Origin: CBDESM01 sp965205165
Lineage (GTDB): Bacteria; Chloroflexota; Dehalococcoidia; Bin125
Direction: 5' to 3'
Assembly (NCBI GenBank): GCA_965205165.1
Contig: OZ242037.1
Span: 2,604,001-2,668,000 of the forward strand
DNA: 64,000 nt
Shown: positions 16,966 to 25,572 of the stretch, in pieces
Position numbering within the stretch: the first letter of the stretch is position 1
How the letters are laid out: each line of letters opens with the position of its first letter
Translations under genes and position numbers: made by a program
The notes under the pieces: model-generated
Databases searched by the model: none
The model's input: the letters and a program-made list of their open reading frames with translations, nothing else
Told to the model about the DNA's origin: nothing

Positions 16966-18285
16966 ATGCCCGTCCACGTCCCCGAAGTCCCCGCCGCCCT
17001 GAGCCTGATCCTGCCGGACCACTGGCCGCCCTCCGACCGCGTCTTCGAGGGCATCGAGTACGCCAACCCGGTCTGGACCTTCCAGCGCGGGCACCACGGC
17101 GAACTCCTCTTCACCCCGCTGCCCGGCAACCGCAGCTCGAACATCAGCATGGACGCCACCGTCCAGCTGCAGGAATGGCACAGGGGCCGCGACGCCGGCG
17201 CGATGCACGGCTTCAACGCCGGCTACGCGCCCAGCGATGACGAGGGCCGCAACCCCGGCCTCGCCGCCGCAGCCTCCTGGATGACCCCCGAACAGGCCGA
17301 GTCCGTCCGCGACTCCGACAAAGATCACCCCTTCCCGCTCTTCGCCCCCGCCTTCGCCATGGAAATCCGCTCTCCCTTCCAATCGCTCCAGCAGTGCAAG
17401 GACAAGATGAAGCTCTGGATGCACTTCGGCGTCCAGCTCGGCTGGCTGATCGACCCCGACAACCTCGACGTCTGGATCTACCGCCCCCGCCGCGCCCCGC
17501 AGCGCTCGTCCAAGCCCGCCACCCTCCGCGGCGAGCAAGTGCTGCGCGGCTTCAAGCTCGACTGCCGCAAAATCTGGGAGAAGCTCCGCAAGGAAGGCCG
17601 GCCCTCCTTCTCCGACGAAGCGCTGGTCGATTGGCGCACCCACAAGGGCATCCGCGGCGCGATCGACCCCAGCTACCGCCCCGGCGGCTCCGAACCCGCC
17701 CTCTACGTCCCCCCAGCCGGCCCGCTCCCGCTGATCGACCTCTGGCCGCCCGACGAATGGCCGGTCGACGACCAAGCCCTCGAACAGCTCGAAGACCGCA
17801 ACCCCGATTGGACCTTCGGCATGGGCCGCGACGGCGGCCTCCACATCAACGACCGCAACGCCGGCGAAGCCCCCGTCGGACTCGGCACCACCGATTGGGA
17901 GATGAACCCCGAAGCCCCGCCCTCGCCCACCGTCATGACCGCCTCCACCTCTTGGATCTCCAACGAGCGCCTCCAGCAGGCCGGCAAGACCGGCAGCGCC
18001 GACAGCATCAGCGCGATGCCCAACTTCGTCGCCGAAGTCCGCTCCGGCACCCAATCCCTCAGCGCCCTCAAGAACAAAATGCTCCGCTGGATGCACCACG
18101 GCGTCCAACTCGGCTGGCTGCTCGACCCCGAATCCCAAACCGTCTGGATCTACCGCGAAGATCAGCCCGTCGAAGAGGTCCACAAGCCCCGCCAGCTCTC
18201 TGGCGAAAACGTCATGGTCGGCTTCACCATGGAAATGGACGAAATCTGGAACTGGGCCGACGAAATCGACAAATCCGACGCCTGA
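16966..18285 (+). CDS. Tandem double Uma2-domain protein, likely inactive
   Basis: 439 residues, two Uma2 (PD-(D/E)XK fold) domains of ~210 residues in tandem. Each keeps the core FAMEIRSPFQSLQQCKDKM / FVAEVRSGTQSLSALKNKM and the GVQLGWLIDP / GVQLGWLLDP strand (residues ~130-165 and ~355-390). The upstream PD motif present in the two Uma2 proteins at 36.2-37.5 kb (WIPDASWMSDE) is AAAASWMTPE and TASTSWISNE here, so the first metal-binding Asp is missing in both. Probable loss of nuclease activity with retention of fold. It follows the PIN toxin by 35 nt and is convergent with nuoI. Confidence 0.75.
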   Translation: MPVHVPEVPAALSLILPDHWPPSDRVFEGIEYANPVWTFQRGHHGELLFTPLPGNRSSNISMDATVQLQEWHRGRDAGAMHGFNAGYAPSDDEGRNPGLAAAASWMTPEQAESVRDSDKDHPFPLFAPAFAMEIRSPFQSLQQCKDKMKLWMHFGVQLGWLIDPDNLDVWIYRPRRAPQRSSKPATLRGEQVLRGFKLDCRKIWEKLRKEGRPSFSDEALVDWRTHKGIRGAIDPSYRPGGSEPALYVPPAGPLPLIDLWPPDEWPVDDQALEQLEDRNPDWTFGMGRDGGLHINDRNAGEAPVGLGTTDWEMNPEAPPSPTVMTASTSWISNERLQQAGKTGSADSISAMPNFVAEVRSGTQSLSALKNKMLRWMHHGVQLGWLLDPESQTVWIYREDQPVEEVHKPRQLSGENVMVGFTMEMDEIWNWADEIDKSDA

Positions 18286-18774
18286 TCAGCGATGCTGCCG
18301 ACGCTCCTCGGGATGCACCGTCTGCGCGACCGCCTTCTGGCCGTTCGGGTAGGTCCAATCGTGCTGCTCCAGGTACTCGTTGGCCAGCTCGATCAGCCCC
18401 TCCTTGTTCTTGTAGAGGTGGTTCGGATCCGTCACCACGTTCGTGTACGACCCGCCCACCTGGATCGCCTCGTAGGGGCACGCCTCCGTGCAGAGCCCGC
18501 AGTACATGCACAGCCGGAAGTCGATCTCGTAGCGGTTGACCAGGAACGACCCGTCCTCGCGCGGCTCCGTCTCCACCAGGATGCACCCGTCCGGGCAGCT
18601 CTGCGCGCAGGTCGAGCAGCCCGTGCAGCGCTCCACGAACCAGACCAGATTCGTCCGCGCCCGCGGCGGAATGTCCCGCTCCTCCTCGGGGAACTGCACC
18701 GTCACCACCGGCTTGCGCACGTGCTTGATGACCGTCAGCAGCCCCTTCGCGATGCCCTTGCCGAAGACCATCAT
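18286..18774 (-). CDS. nuoI: NADH-quinone oxidoreductase subunit I (2x 4Fe-4S ferredoxin)
   Basis: 162 residues. Complex I subunit carrying clusters N6a and N6b. The two motifs CTGCSTCAQSCPDGC and CMYCGLCTEACPYEA each have the CxxCxxCxxxCP pattern. The preceding TVQFPEEERDIPPRART matches the conserved NuoI segment. The start is 18774 or the adjacent ATG at 18771, with GGAGG four bases upstream. A TAGACT -10 lies 31 nt upstream, so it has its own promoter. No other nuo gene adjoins it; nuoG lies 3.4 kb downstream and nuoB 5 kb upstream on the same strand. Confidence 0.9.
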   Translation of the reverse strand: MMVFGKGIAKGLLTVIKHVRKPVVTVQFPEEERDIPPRARTNLVWFVERCTGCSTCAQSCPDGCILVETEPREDGSFLVNRYEIDFRLCMYCGLCTEACPYEAIQVGGSYTNVVTDPNHLYKNKEGLIELANEYLEQHDWTYPNGQKAVAQTVHPEERRQHR

Positions 18775-18804
18775 CGCCCCTCCGCCGCTCCCCGCGGCTG
18801 CCGC

Positions 18805-18810
18805 AGTCTA
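18805..18810 (-). promoter_or_regulatory. -10 element TAGACT for nuoI
   Basis: TAGACTGCGG on the minus strand, ~31 nt before the nuoI start. Confidence 0.4.
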
Positions 18811-18840
18811 CCCCACCTCCGCCCAATGCGCCCGTTCTGC

Positions 18841-18846
18841 TAGCAT
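18841..18846 (+). promoter_or_regulatory. -10 element TAGCAT for the tautomerase pair
   Basis: TAGCATCGCGCC lies 21 nt before the ATG at 18868. It is back-to-back with the nuoI promoter. Confidence 0.35.
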
Positions 18847-18867
18847 CGCGCCAACGGAGACGCGCCG

Positions 18868-19194
18868 ATGACCGCCATCGACTTCGCCTGCACCATGCAG
18901 GAAGGCCAGATCGGACCCGACGTCCGCGACCAACTTGCGCAGGGCCTCCGCCGCGTCTCCGCCGAAATCCTCGGCCCAGACGCGGCCGACGCCCCCGTCC
19001 GATTCGTGGACATCCCCAAGGGCTTCGGCTTCCGCGGCGGCGAACCCTCCAGCACCTCGCTCGTCCGCGGCACCGCCGGCGAGCCGCTCGAACAGCCCCT
19101 CCGCGAACGCCTGCTCAACGCCATCCAGGATATGTGGCTCGAAACCGCCGGCTGCACCACCGACGACCTCGTCGCCACCGTCCGCGACCCCTGA
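18868..19194 (+). CDS. Tautomerase-superfamily-like protein lacking Pro-1
   Basis: 108 residues. The pattern of two beta-alpha-beta units with VRFVDIPKGFGFRGGEPSST and LRERLLNAIQDMWLETAG resembles the 4-oxalocrotonate tautomerase/MIF superfamily. It begins MTAIDFACTM, so the catalytic N-terminal proline of active members is absent. It is 54 nt upstream of a second tautomerase that has the proline, suggesting a pair that may form a heteromer (inference). Family call is moderate. Confidence 0.5.
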   Translation: MTAIDFACTMQEGQIGPDVRDQLAQGLRRVSAEILGPDAADAPVRFVDIPKGFGFRGGEPSSTSLVRGTAGEPLEQPLRERLLNAIQDMWLETAGCTTDDLVATVRDP

Positions 19195-19248
19195 CAGCCC
19201 GACCAGGCACCAAGCCGCCGCGACAGCGGCCGGAGAAAGCGACAGGCA

Positions 19249-19653
19249 ATGCCCTACTACCGATGCGCCGTCCCCAAGGACTCCGTCCCCTACGACCGCC
19301 GCGCCGCCATCGCCAAGGCCTTCACCGACGTCCACTGCGGCGCCACCGGCGCCCCCCGCAGCTTCGTCCACGTCGTCTTCGACGAGCACGACGACCGCTG
19401 GGACACCCCCTACTTCATCGACGGCGGCAACCGCGCCGGCCGCCCCGAGGCCAAGAAGCGCGAGCTGCTCGAAGGCCTCACCGCCGCCTTCATCGAGCAC
19501 GCCCGCGTCGACCCCTCCCAGGTCGGCGGCCGCATCACCGAAGGCCCCGCCAGCTGGACCATGGAAGGCGGCAAAATCCTCCCCGAACCCGGCGAGGAAA
19601 CCGCAGAGTGGTACCACCACGACCAGCGCATCGGCTCCGCCGCCGCCGGCTGA
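19249..19653 (+). CDS. Tautomerase (cis-CaaD/4-OT-like) with N-terminal proline
   Basis: 134 residues beginning MPYYRCAVPKDSVPYDRRAAI, with Pro directly after the initiator Met as required for the general acid/base of the tautomerase superfamily. APRSFVHVVFDEHDD is the typical second-strand region, and the length fits fused 4-OT dimers such as cis-3-chloroacrylate dehalogenase (~150 aa). Substrate cannot be predicted. The second half contains a C-terminal WYHHDQRIG tail. Likely transcribed with the preceding gene. Confidence 0.7.
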   Translation: MPYYRCAVPKDSVPYDRRAAIAKAFTDVHCGATGAPRSFVHVVFDEHDDRWDTPYFIDGGNRAGRPEAKKRELLEGLTAAFIEHARVDPSQVGGRITEGPASWTMEGGKILPEPGEETAEWYHHDQRIGSAAAG

Positions 19654-19677
19654 GCCGGCATTGGCGGCGCTGCGCGA

Positions 19678-22065
19678 ATGAGCCTCAACGAGGCCGACAC
19701 CCGCGCCAAGCTGATCGATCCCCGGCTCCACAAGCGCGGCTGGAGCGAGGATTGGATCCGGCGCGAAGAGACCGCCGGCCGCGTCCAGTTCATCGGCTCG
19801 CTCGAGAAGCCGCGTCGTGCGCAGAAGCGGATCGACTACGTGCTGAGCGTCTTGATCAAGGGGTCGCATGTGCCGGTCGCACTGCTTGAGGCCAAGCCGG
19901 AATCCCAGCCGCCGCACGCCGGCCTCGAACAAGCCAAGGCCTACGCCCGGCTCCATCACGTGCCGCTCGTCTACTCGTCCAACGGCCATCAGTTCGTCGA
20001 GCACGACCGCAGCACCGGCCTCACCACGCCGGCGCGGACGATGTCGCAGTTCCCTACTTGGGAAACAGTCCGCGACCGCTACTGCACGATCGACGGGATC
20101 GACTTCGAGTCCGACGCGGCCGCGCCGCTCCTCGTCAGGCCGCGCCCGGACGACCGCTACTACCAGCGCGCCGCCGTCCGCGCCGTCCTCTCCCATCTCG
20201 CCCGCGGCGAGAAGCGCGCCCTGCTCTCACTCGCCACAGGCACCGGCAAGACCCGCATCGCCGTCCGCCTGCTCAAGGCCCTCGCCGACGCCGGCCAGCT
20301 CAAGCGCGCCCTCTTCGTCTGCGACCGCAACGAACTCCGCAACCAGGCACTCTCGGCCCTCCAAGACGTCTTCGGCGCGGACGCTGCCGCGGCCGGCGCC
20401 CGCAACCCCGAAAAGAACGCCCGCGTGGTCGTCGCCACCTACCAGACCTTGGATGTCCAACCCGAGGGCGACGCGTCGTACCTCATGCGCCACTACGGCG
20501 AGAATTACTTCAGCCACATCGTGATCGACGAGTGCCACCGCTCCGCTTGGGGTGACTGGCACGAAGTGCTTGAGCGGAATCCGGACGCCGTCCAAATCGG
20601 CCTCACCGCAACGCCGCGCTCGTTCGAGTACGGCGCGCACCCCGATGATGTCGACGGCGACGAGATCGAACCGCTCAAGAACGACAACTACGCCTACTTC
20701 GGCGATCCCGTCTTCGAGTACGGCATCAACGAGGCGATGGACGACGGCTACCTCGCCGCGATGTGCCTCGAACGCAGCACCGTCATCACCGCCGATCAGG
20801 TCGAGCGCGAAGAGGGCATCACGCCCGAACTGCTGGATGCCGAAGAGATCCGCGACGCGATCATCGGCGAGGAAGTCTCGGTCGCCGAGATGCCGGAGAA
20901 GTACGCCGCAGGCTCCATCGAGGATCGCCTGCGCATCGCCGACCGCGTCAACGAAATGTGCGGCGACCTCTTCCAGCGCCTGCTGGCCAACGGCGGCCCT
21001 CGCCAGAAGACGCTGATCTTCTGCGCCTCCGACGACCACGCCGACAAGGTCGCTGCTGAGATGGGCAACCTCTACGCCAAGTGGTGCCAAGAGAACGGCG
21101 AGCGCCCGGCCGAGCTCTACGCCTTCAAGTGCACCGCCAAGGGCGGCTCCGAGCACCTCGCCACCTTCAAAGGTACCCGCGCACGCGCCTTCATCGCCTG
21201 CACAGTCGACCTGATCAGCACCGGCGTCGACGTCCCGCGCCTCCAGAACGTCGTCTTCTTCCGATACCTCAAATCGCCGATCCTCTTCCACCAGATGCTC
21301 GGCCGCGGCACTCGCATCCACTCGGAATCGGAAAAACTCCACTTCACCATCTACGACTACACCAACGCCAGCCGGCTGCTAGATGTCCCGCTTGCGTCGC
21401 GGGTTGGCGCTCCCGTTGAGCCATCCGACGAGCCTGCCGAACGCGCGCCGATCCGCACCTTCGAGGTGCGCGGCGTCGAGGTCCGCATCGAACCCGATGG
21501 CATCTTCATCCTCGTCCCGGGCGAGGGCGGCGAGCTGGAACGAGTCTCCATCGCCGACTACCGCGAGCGCATCACCGACGCGCTGCTGGCGGAGGTGGAC
21601 GTCTTGGACGAGTTCCGCGAACGCTGGATACAGCTCCAAGTCCGCGCCGACCTGATGAAAGCACTGCCCGGCGAAGGCAGCGCCGCCGAGGTCTACCGCG
21701 CCGCCGCCGAACTGTCCGAATGCGATCTCTACGACGTGCTCGCCAACCTCGGCTGGGACGAGACGCCCCGCCGCCGGGTAGACCGAGCCGACCATTTCCT
21801 AGAAGTCGAGTACGAGTGGCGCAACGCCCAAGGCGAGCGCCCAGCGCGAGTGATGGAGGCGCTCGCCCAACAGTTCGGCGCAGGCGGCACGGACGCGCTG
21901 GAGAGCAAGCAACTGCCCAGGATGCGGCAGTTCCACGATGCTGGCGGGTTTGAGGCGCTTGGAGCCGGCCGCCAAACAGCAGGCGTGATGATGCTCGATG
22001 TCAAGCGCAAGCTGCTCGCCCCCGACGCCGATTGGCAGTTCATCGCTGAGCGGAGCCCAGAATGA
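19678..22065 (+). CDS. hsdR: Type I restriction enzyme R subunit (EcoEI/HsdR type)
   Basis: 795 residues, apparently intact. N-terminal PD-(D/E)XK nuclease: RIDYVLSVLI with D53 and LLEAKPE (E72, K74). The SF2 translocase follows: Walker A ATGTGKT (~187-193), DECH (~284-287), LTATPR (~309-314) and the motif VI stretch HQMLGRGTRI (~540). The C-terminal ~200 residues are the helical coupling region. The last codons overlap the ATG of an hsdS remnant (ATGA). No hsdM is present in the window, and the specificity gene is broken, so restriction by this copy is unlikely. Confidence 0.9.
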   Translation: MSLNEADTRAKLIDPRLHKRGWSEDWIRREETAGRVQFIGSLEKPRRAQKRIDYVLSVLIKGSHVPVALLEAKPESQPPHAGLEQAKAYARLHHVPLVYSSNGHQFVEHDRSTGLTTPARTMSQFPTWETVRDRYCTIDGIDFESDAAAPLLVRPRPDDRYYQRAAVRAVLSHLARGEKRALLSLATGTGKTRIAVRLLKALADAGQLKRALFVCDRNELRNQALSALQDVFGADAAAAGARNPEKNARVVVATYQTLDVQPEGDASYLMRHYGENYFSHIVIDECHRSAWGDWHEVLERNPDAVQIGLTATPRSFEYGAHPDDVDGDEIEPLKNDNYAYFGDPVFEYGINEAMDDGYLAAMCLERSTVITADQVEREEGITPELLDAEEIRDAIIGEEVSVAEMPEKYAAGSIEDRLRIADRVNEMCGDLFQRLLANGGPRQKTLIFCASDDHADKVAAEMGNLYAKWCQENGERPAELYAFKCTAKGGSEHLATFKGTRARAFIACTVDLISTGVDVPRLQNVVFFRYLKSPILFHQMLGRGTRIHSESEKLHFTIYDYTNASRLLDVPLASRVGAPVEPSDEPAERAPIRTFEVRGVEVRIEPDGIFILVPGEGGELERVSIADYRERITDALLAEVDVLDEFRERWIQLQVRADLMKALPGEGSAAEVYRAAAELSECDLYDVLANLGWDETPRRRVDRADHFLEVEYEWRNAQGERPARVMEALAQQFGAGGTDALESKQLPRMRQFHDAGGFEALGAGRQTAGVMMLDVKRKLLAPDADWQFIAERSPE

Positions 22066-22297
22066 TGGCCCACGACCTTCCCGATAGCTGGCGGTGCATC
22101 AGAACTTGGCGAGGTCTGCAAGATCAACCCTCGACGTCCCCGTGATCTCGTAGTTCAGCCGGACGATTTGGTGACATTTGACCCGATGGCAGCGGTCGAT
22201 GACGCGACAGCGGCAATCACGGCGTCCGTTGAGATGCCCTACCGCGAAATATCCAGAGTGCAGCCATCCCGTGCGTCAGCCATGGTGACGTGATCTT
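22062..22297 (+). pseudogene. hsdS remnant, frameshifted and truncated
   Basis: The ATG overlaps the hsdR stop. It reads MMAHDLPDSWRCIR, then needs removal of one A near 22103 to continue as LGEVCKINPRRPRDLV and LVTFDPMAAVDDATAAI, the hallmark N-terminus of type I specificity subunits. GDVIF in another frame at 22285-22298 matches the expected GDVLF segment. The sequence then joins the inverted methylase fragment at ~22298. Only about 75 of the usual ~400 codons remain. Confidence 0.75.
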
Positions 22298-23730
22298 CCC
22301 GACGATCACATCCACCGGACGGGTCTCCAGCTCGGCGGGGCGGACGTGATTCCGTGCGAAATATGCCCAGATGTGGTCGCGCCCCAGTTGATGGAACTGG
22401 TGCAGAACCTCAAGGGTCTCGGTCAGCGTCGCAACTTCCGCTGGATCCGTGATGCCCGCGTCGTGAAGCGCCAGCTGGCCATCGTGTCCCTGTCGCAGCT
22501 CTTCGGAGATGCGTGCCATCAGACCGTCGAATCGCTCAGGCTCTTGAACCAGTGATCTCGGAAAACGAAGCAGGCCGTCTTCATCTTCCGTGGCAGGCGC
22601 GCGGATCAGCACGCTGTCGGCACCGAACATCGGCAGCATATCCGCTTGGAGTTGCAGCGAATCTCCCAGATAAACCGGCACGGTGATATCCACCGCTTCC
22701 GCTGCGTTGCGGGAGCCTCGTTGATCGCCTCGCGTGCCCCGAATGTCCAAGTCGCCCGGGCGAGATGAACCGCTACCGGATGGACATCGATGCCGACTAC
22801 GTGCGTCAAGAGATTGCGGAGGATATCGCCCGGCGACTGGCCCGCGATTCGGGCGGCGTCCACGAATCGCCGGATCGCCCAGAAGAGGAACGTGCCCGAT
22901 CCGCAGGCAGGATCGAGCACCCGTTGATTGACGGGATCAACGACGATGTGATCAACGATCGCCCGCGCCAACCAGTCAGGGGTGTAATACTCGCCGAGCC
23001 GTTTGCGCTCCGCTGGCGGTATCACCGTTTCATAGAGATAGGAGGCGATGTCCGCATCGGCACGCACCCAATCGAATCGGGCAACGCGGCGGGCGATTCC
23101 GCGAATCCATTCGCCGCCGCCGACCTCCACTGGCCAAGTGAAGAAATCTGATTCAATCACCCCGCGCACGGAGGTAGCGGCAACGAACGCATCGCCGCGC
23201 AGCAACCTCTCCGGACTCTGCGCCGCCTCTCGTTCGATATCGATATCGAAGGCGCTCTGCACGGCCATTCCGACGACCGCAGACAGATAGGTATGGCGAA
23301 GAAAGAGATCATCTATATCAGTCTCTTCGGCGAAGGCGATGCCGAGCGCGGCGGCGAGCATATCGTGCCACAGATCACGCTTGACGACGACGGTCGGCTC
23401 TTCGCGGTGCGGATCATACAGCGCGCGCAGATCATCGAATGCCCGATCGAACCGCGGGCCTGGCCCGAGCCGATTCTTCACCTCTTCCTCGGAAGGGACG
23501 ATGTTGCGCCCTTCGACCGCCTGCGATTCATCGCGCAGCCATTCGTATAGCGGTACGCCCTGCTCGGCTGATTCGAGGACGAAGGAATACGGGCGAGCAG
23601 TGTTCCAATCGGCACCGGGTCGCCGAATCAGCCAATACTTGCCGTCGGTCAGAATGCCAAGCCGGCTGGGTTGACCTTCACGTTCGAGCGTTGCCAAATA
23701 TTCATCGAGTTGGTCCTTGTTCTCTTGGCG
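22298..23730 (-). pseudogene. N6-adenine DNA methylase remnant, frameshifted and truncated at both ends
   Basis: In one frame (from ~23730) it reads NKDQLDEYLATLEREG, GILTDGKYWLIRRPGADW, LGEYYTPDWLARAIV and motif I RVLDPACGSGTFLFW, GIDVHPVAVHLARATWTFGA. Between about 22690 and 22750 the frame shifts and continues as ITVPVYLGDSLQLQADM, LGRDHIWAYFARNHVRPAE and RPVDVIVG, stopping exactly before the catalytic NPPW would appear. This belongs to large Eco57I-type/type IIG or PglX-like methylases of ~1000 residues; the N-terminal part and everything after motif IV are gone. Confidence 0.8.
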
Positions 23731-24430
23731 CGAAGAAGTTGTCGTCGTAGGGGAGGGCGCCGGACTTGTGGCGGGGGTAGCCGTCGTGGGTGTCGTAGGG
23801 GGGGAAGAGGGATTCGAGTTCGGCGCGGATCGGGTCGCCTTCGGGGAGCATCTGGGTGAAATCGCCGGTCGGCTCGGGGCGGCGCTTGCGGCCGCCGCTG
23901 GCGTGCTCCTCCTCGATCACCTGCTGCAGCAGCATCAGGCCGGCCAGCAGCGATTCCGGGCGCGGCGGGCAGCCGGGCACGTAGACGTCGACCGGCACCA
24001 CGTTGTTGACGCCGGGCAGGGTCGAGTAGCCGTGCGCGAAGGGGCCGCCGATGTTGGAGCAGGAGCCCATCGAGATGACCCACTTGGGCTCGGCCATCTG
24101 CAGGTAGATGCGGCGCACTGGCGGGGCCATCTTCCAAGTCACGGTGCCGGCGACGATCATCAAGTCGGCCTGCCGCGGCGAGGCGCGGAAGACCTCGGCC
24201 CCGAAGCGGGCGAGGTCGTAGCGCGCATTGGCCGTCGCGATCATCTCGATCGCGCAGCAGGCCAGCCCGAACATCGCCGGCCAGAGCGAGGAGCGCCGCG
24301 CCCAGCCGAAGACCTTGTCGACCGTCGAGACCAGCAGCTGCGAGCGCAGCTCCTCCTCGACGTCCGTCACCCGATCCGCCTGCAACAGCGGGATCGGCGC
24401 CCCCCCAGTCTCAATCACCGGAACAACCAC
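23702..24430 (-). CDS. nuoB: NADH-quinone oxidoreductase subunit B
   Basis: Complex I subunit binding cluster N2. It has GLACCAIEMIA (paired Cys), MGSCSNIGGPF and PGCPPRPESLLAGL, the four cluster ligands. I place the start at the GTG at 24430 because GGGAGG lies six bases before it; a TTG at 24436 would directly abut that site. A TAGACT -10 is at 24454-24449. The C-terminal tail ends FFAPREQGPTR; the last ~8 codons read sequence that in another frame belongs to the methylase remnant, so the original end appears to have been replaced. The core is complete. Confidence 0.9.
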   Translation of the reverse strand: MVVPVIETGGAPIPLLQADRVTDVEEELRSQLLVSTVDKVFGWARRSSLWPAMFGLACCAIEMIATANARYDLARFGAEVFRASPRQADLMIVAGTVTWKMAPPVRRIYLQMAEPKWVISMGSCSNIGGPFAHGYSTLPGVNNVVPVDVYVPGCPPRPESLLAGLMLLQQVIEEEHASGGRKRRPEPTGDFTQMLPEGDPIRAELESLFPPYDTHDGYPRHKSGALPYDDNFFAPREQGPTR

Positions 24431-24448
24431 GGTCAACCTCCCGCGAGC

Positions 24449-24454
24449 AGTCTA
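24449..24454 (-). promoter_or_regulatory. -10 element TAGACT for nuoB
   Basis: TAGACTGCTCGCG on the minus strand, ~19 nt before the GTG start. Confidence 0.4.
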
Positions 24455-24521
24455 GCAGCGCCCCCGCTAGGGGCGAATCCTCATGTAGCGTTGCGGCGGG
24501 CAGCAGATTCAGCGCTGGAGG

Positions 24522-24926
24522 ATGCAGATGGTCCGCGAAATTCGGTCGGCGTTCCCCGATGATCCGCTGATGGTCGAGCTGCCGCGCTGGTTCCTCGCTT
24601 CGAGCCGGCAGTCCACCGGCACCGAGGTTCGCGCCCAAGGCTTCGTGCTCGGCGACGCCTTCTTGGTGCTGCGCGGCTCGCAGGCGCTGATCGAGGAGGC
24701 GGAAGGGTTCGCCCGGGAACAGGACAAGCCCTACCGCGACCTGCGCGACCGGCTGGTGCGCGACGGGCATCTCGTTCAAAGCGGAGACGTCTACGTCTTC
24801 GAGCGGGACTACGTGTTCAGCTCGCCATCGGCGGCGACGACCGTGATTCTCGCCCGCGCCGCGAGCGGCAACCAAGAGTGGCGCGACCAGCGCGGCGTGC
24901 GACTGGTGGACTCGCTGGAAGACTGA
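24522..24926 (+). CDS. DUF4357 domain protein
   Basis: 134 residues. The C-terminal half shows the DUF4357 pattern: AFLVLRGSQALIEEA, YRDLRDRLVRDGHLVQ, YVFERDYVFSSPSAATTVILA and GNQEWRDQRGVRLVD. In other bacteria this domain is often fused to or next to nucleases and methylases of restriction systems, and the fold may bind DNA; that is context knowledge, not shown here. The first ~35 residues are an unassigned extension. A TAGCGT element lies 30 nt upstream. Divergent from nuoB. Confidence 0.65.
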   Translation: MQMVREIRSAFPDDPLMVELPRWFLASSRQSTGTEVRAQGFVLGDAFLVLRGSQALIEEAEGFAREQDKPYRDLRDRLVRDGHLVQSGDVYVFERDYVFSSPSAATTVILARAASGNQEWRDQRGVRLVDSLED

Positions 24927-24930
24927 CCGC

Positions 24931-24960
24931 TTGCAAGACCGTACATCCGTGCGCTAGGCT
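24931..24960 (+). promoter_or_regulatory. Promoter TTGCAA-18-TAGGCT
   Basis: A -35-like TTGCAA at 24931-24936 and TAGGCT at 24955-24960 precede the ATG at 24985, which also has AGGAG upstream. Confidence 0.45.
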
Positions 24961-24984
24961 GCTCCTCCGAACAGGAGTGCGCAG

Positions 24985-25572
24985 ATGACCACGGCAGCGA
25001 CATCCCCGCCCTACGAGTCGGTCGACCCGCGAGCGTGGTACCCCGCAGTCCGCGAGGCGGTCCCGCTCGAGCAGGCCTGCCGCGAGTACCTCGTCGCCGT
25101 CCGCTTCCCCGATGATCTGGACGCGGGTGACCCGCGCCTGCCCGAGGCGGAGCGCCGCGTGATGGAGTGCTACGCGAACCTCGCGGTCACCGCGGCTGCC
25201 GAGCTCGCCGCGGACATCACGCCGATCACGCTTGGCCGCGCGGTGGCCAATGAGGCCCTGCGGCTCACTGAGCCGCGGGACCTCGCCGGCGCGGGCGACG
25301 CGGAGGCGATGCGCTGGTACTTCGACGGCGAGCGCGACTGGCTGCGTCCGCCCCTGCTCAGCAGCGCCTGCGAGTCGTACCTCGCCGCCCGAGAGCGGCT
25401 CGATGCGCTGGGCCCGGGCGATGCTGGTGTCCAAGAAGCCGAGAGCGCCGAGCTCGCCGCCATCGCCCGCATCTGCATCTCCGCCGCCGCGAACCTGGCG
25501 GAGGACATCACCCCCTACACGATGGGGCGGATCGCGGTGCGAGCGCAGAATGACAGGGAGGTGGAACGGTGA
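24985..25572 (+). CDS. Unknown protein with internal duplication
   Basis: 195 residues made of two homologous ~65-residue helical units: ACREYLVAVRF ... NLAVTAAAELAADITPITLGRAV (~30-90) and ACESYLAARER ... ICISAAANLAEDITPYTMGRIAV (~125-185). Family not recognised. It is soluble, acidic and Ala-rich. Its TGA overlaps the GTG of the next gene (GTGA), so they are translationally coupled; the partner is a membrane protein, suggesting a cytosolic-membrane pair. Confidence 0.6.
   Translation: MTTAATSPPYESVDPRAWYPAVREAVPLEQACREYLVAVRFPDDLDAGDPRLPEAERRVMECYANLAVTAAAELAADITPITLGRAVANEALRLTEPRDLAGAGDAEAMRWYFDGERDWLRPPLLSSACESYLAARERLDALGPGDAGVQEAESAELAAIARICISAAANLAEDITPYTMGRIAVRAQNDREVER

Noticed and set aside
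22217..22310. KITSPW on the minus strand read as an HsdS motif
   Set aside because: The reading arises because the inverted methylase joins reversed hsdS sequence; the real hsdS match is on the plus strand.
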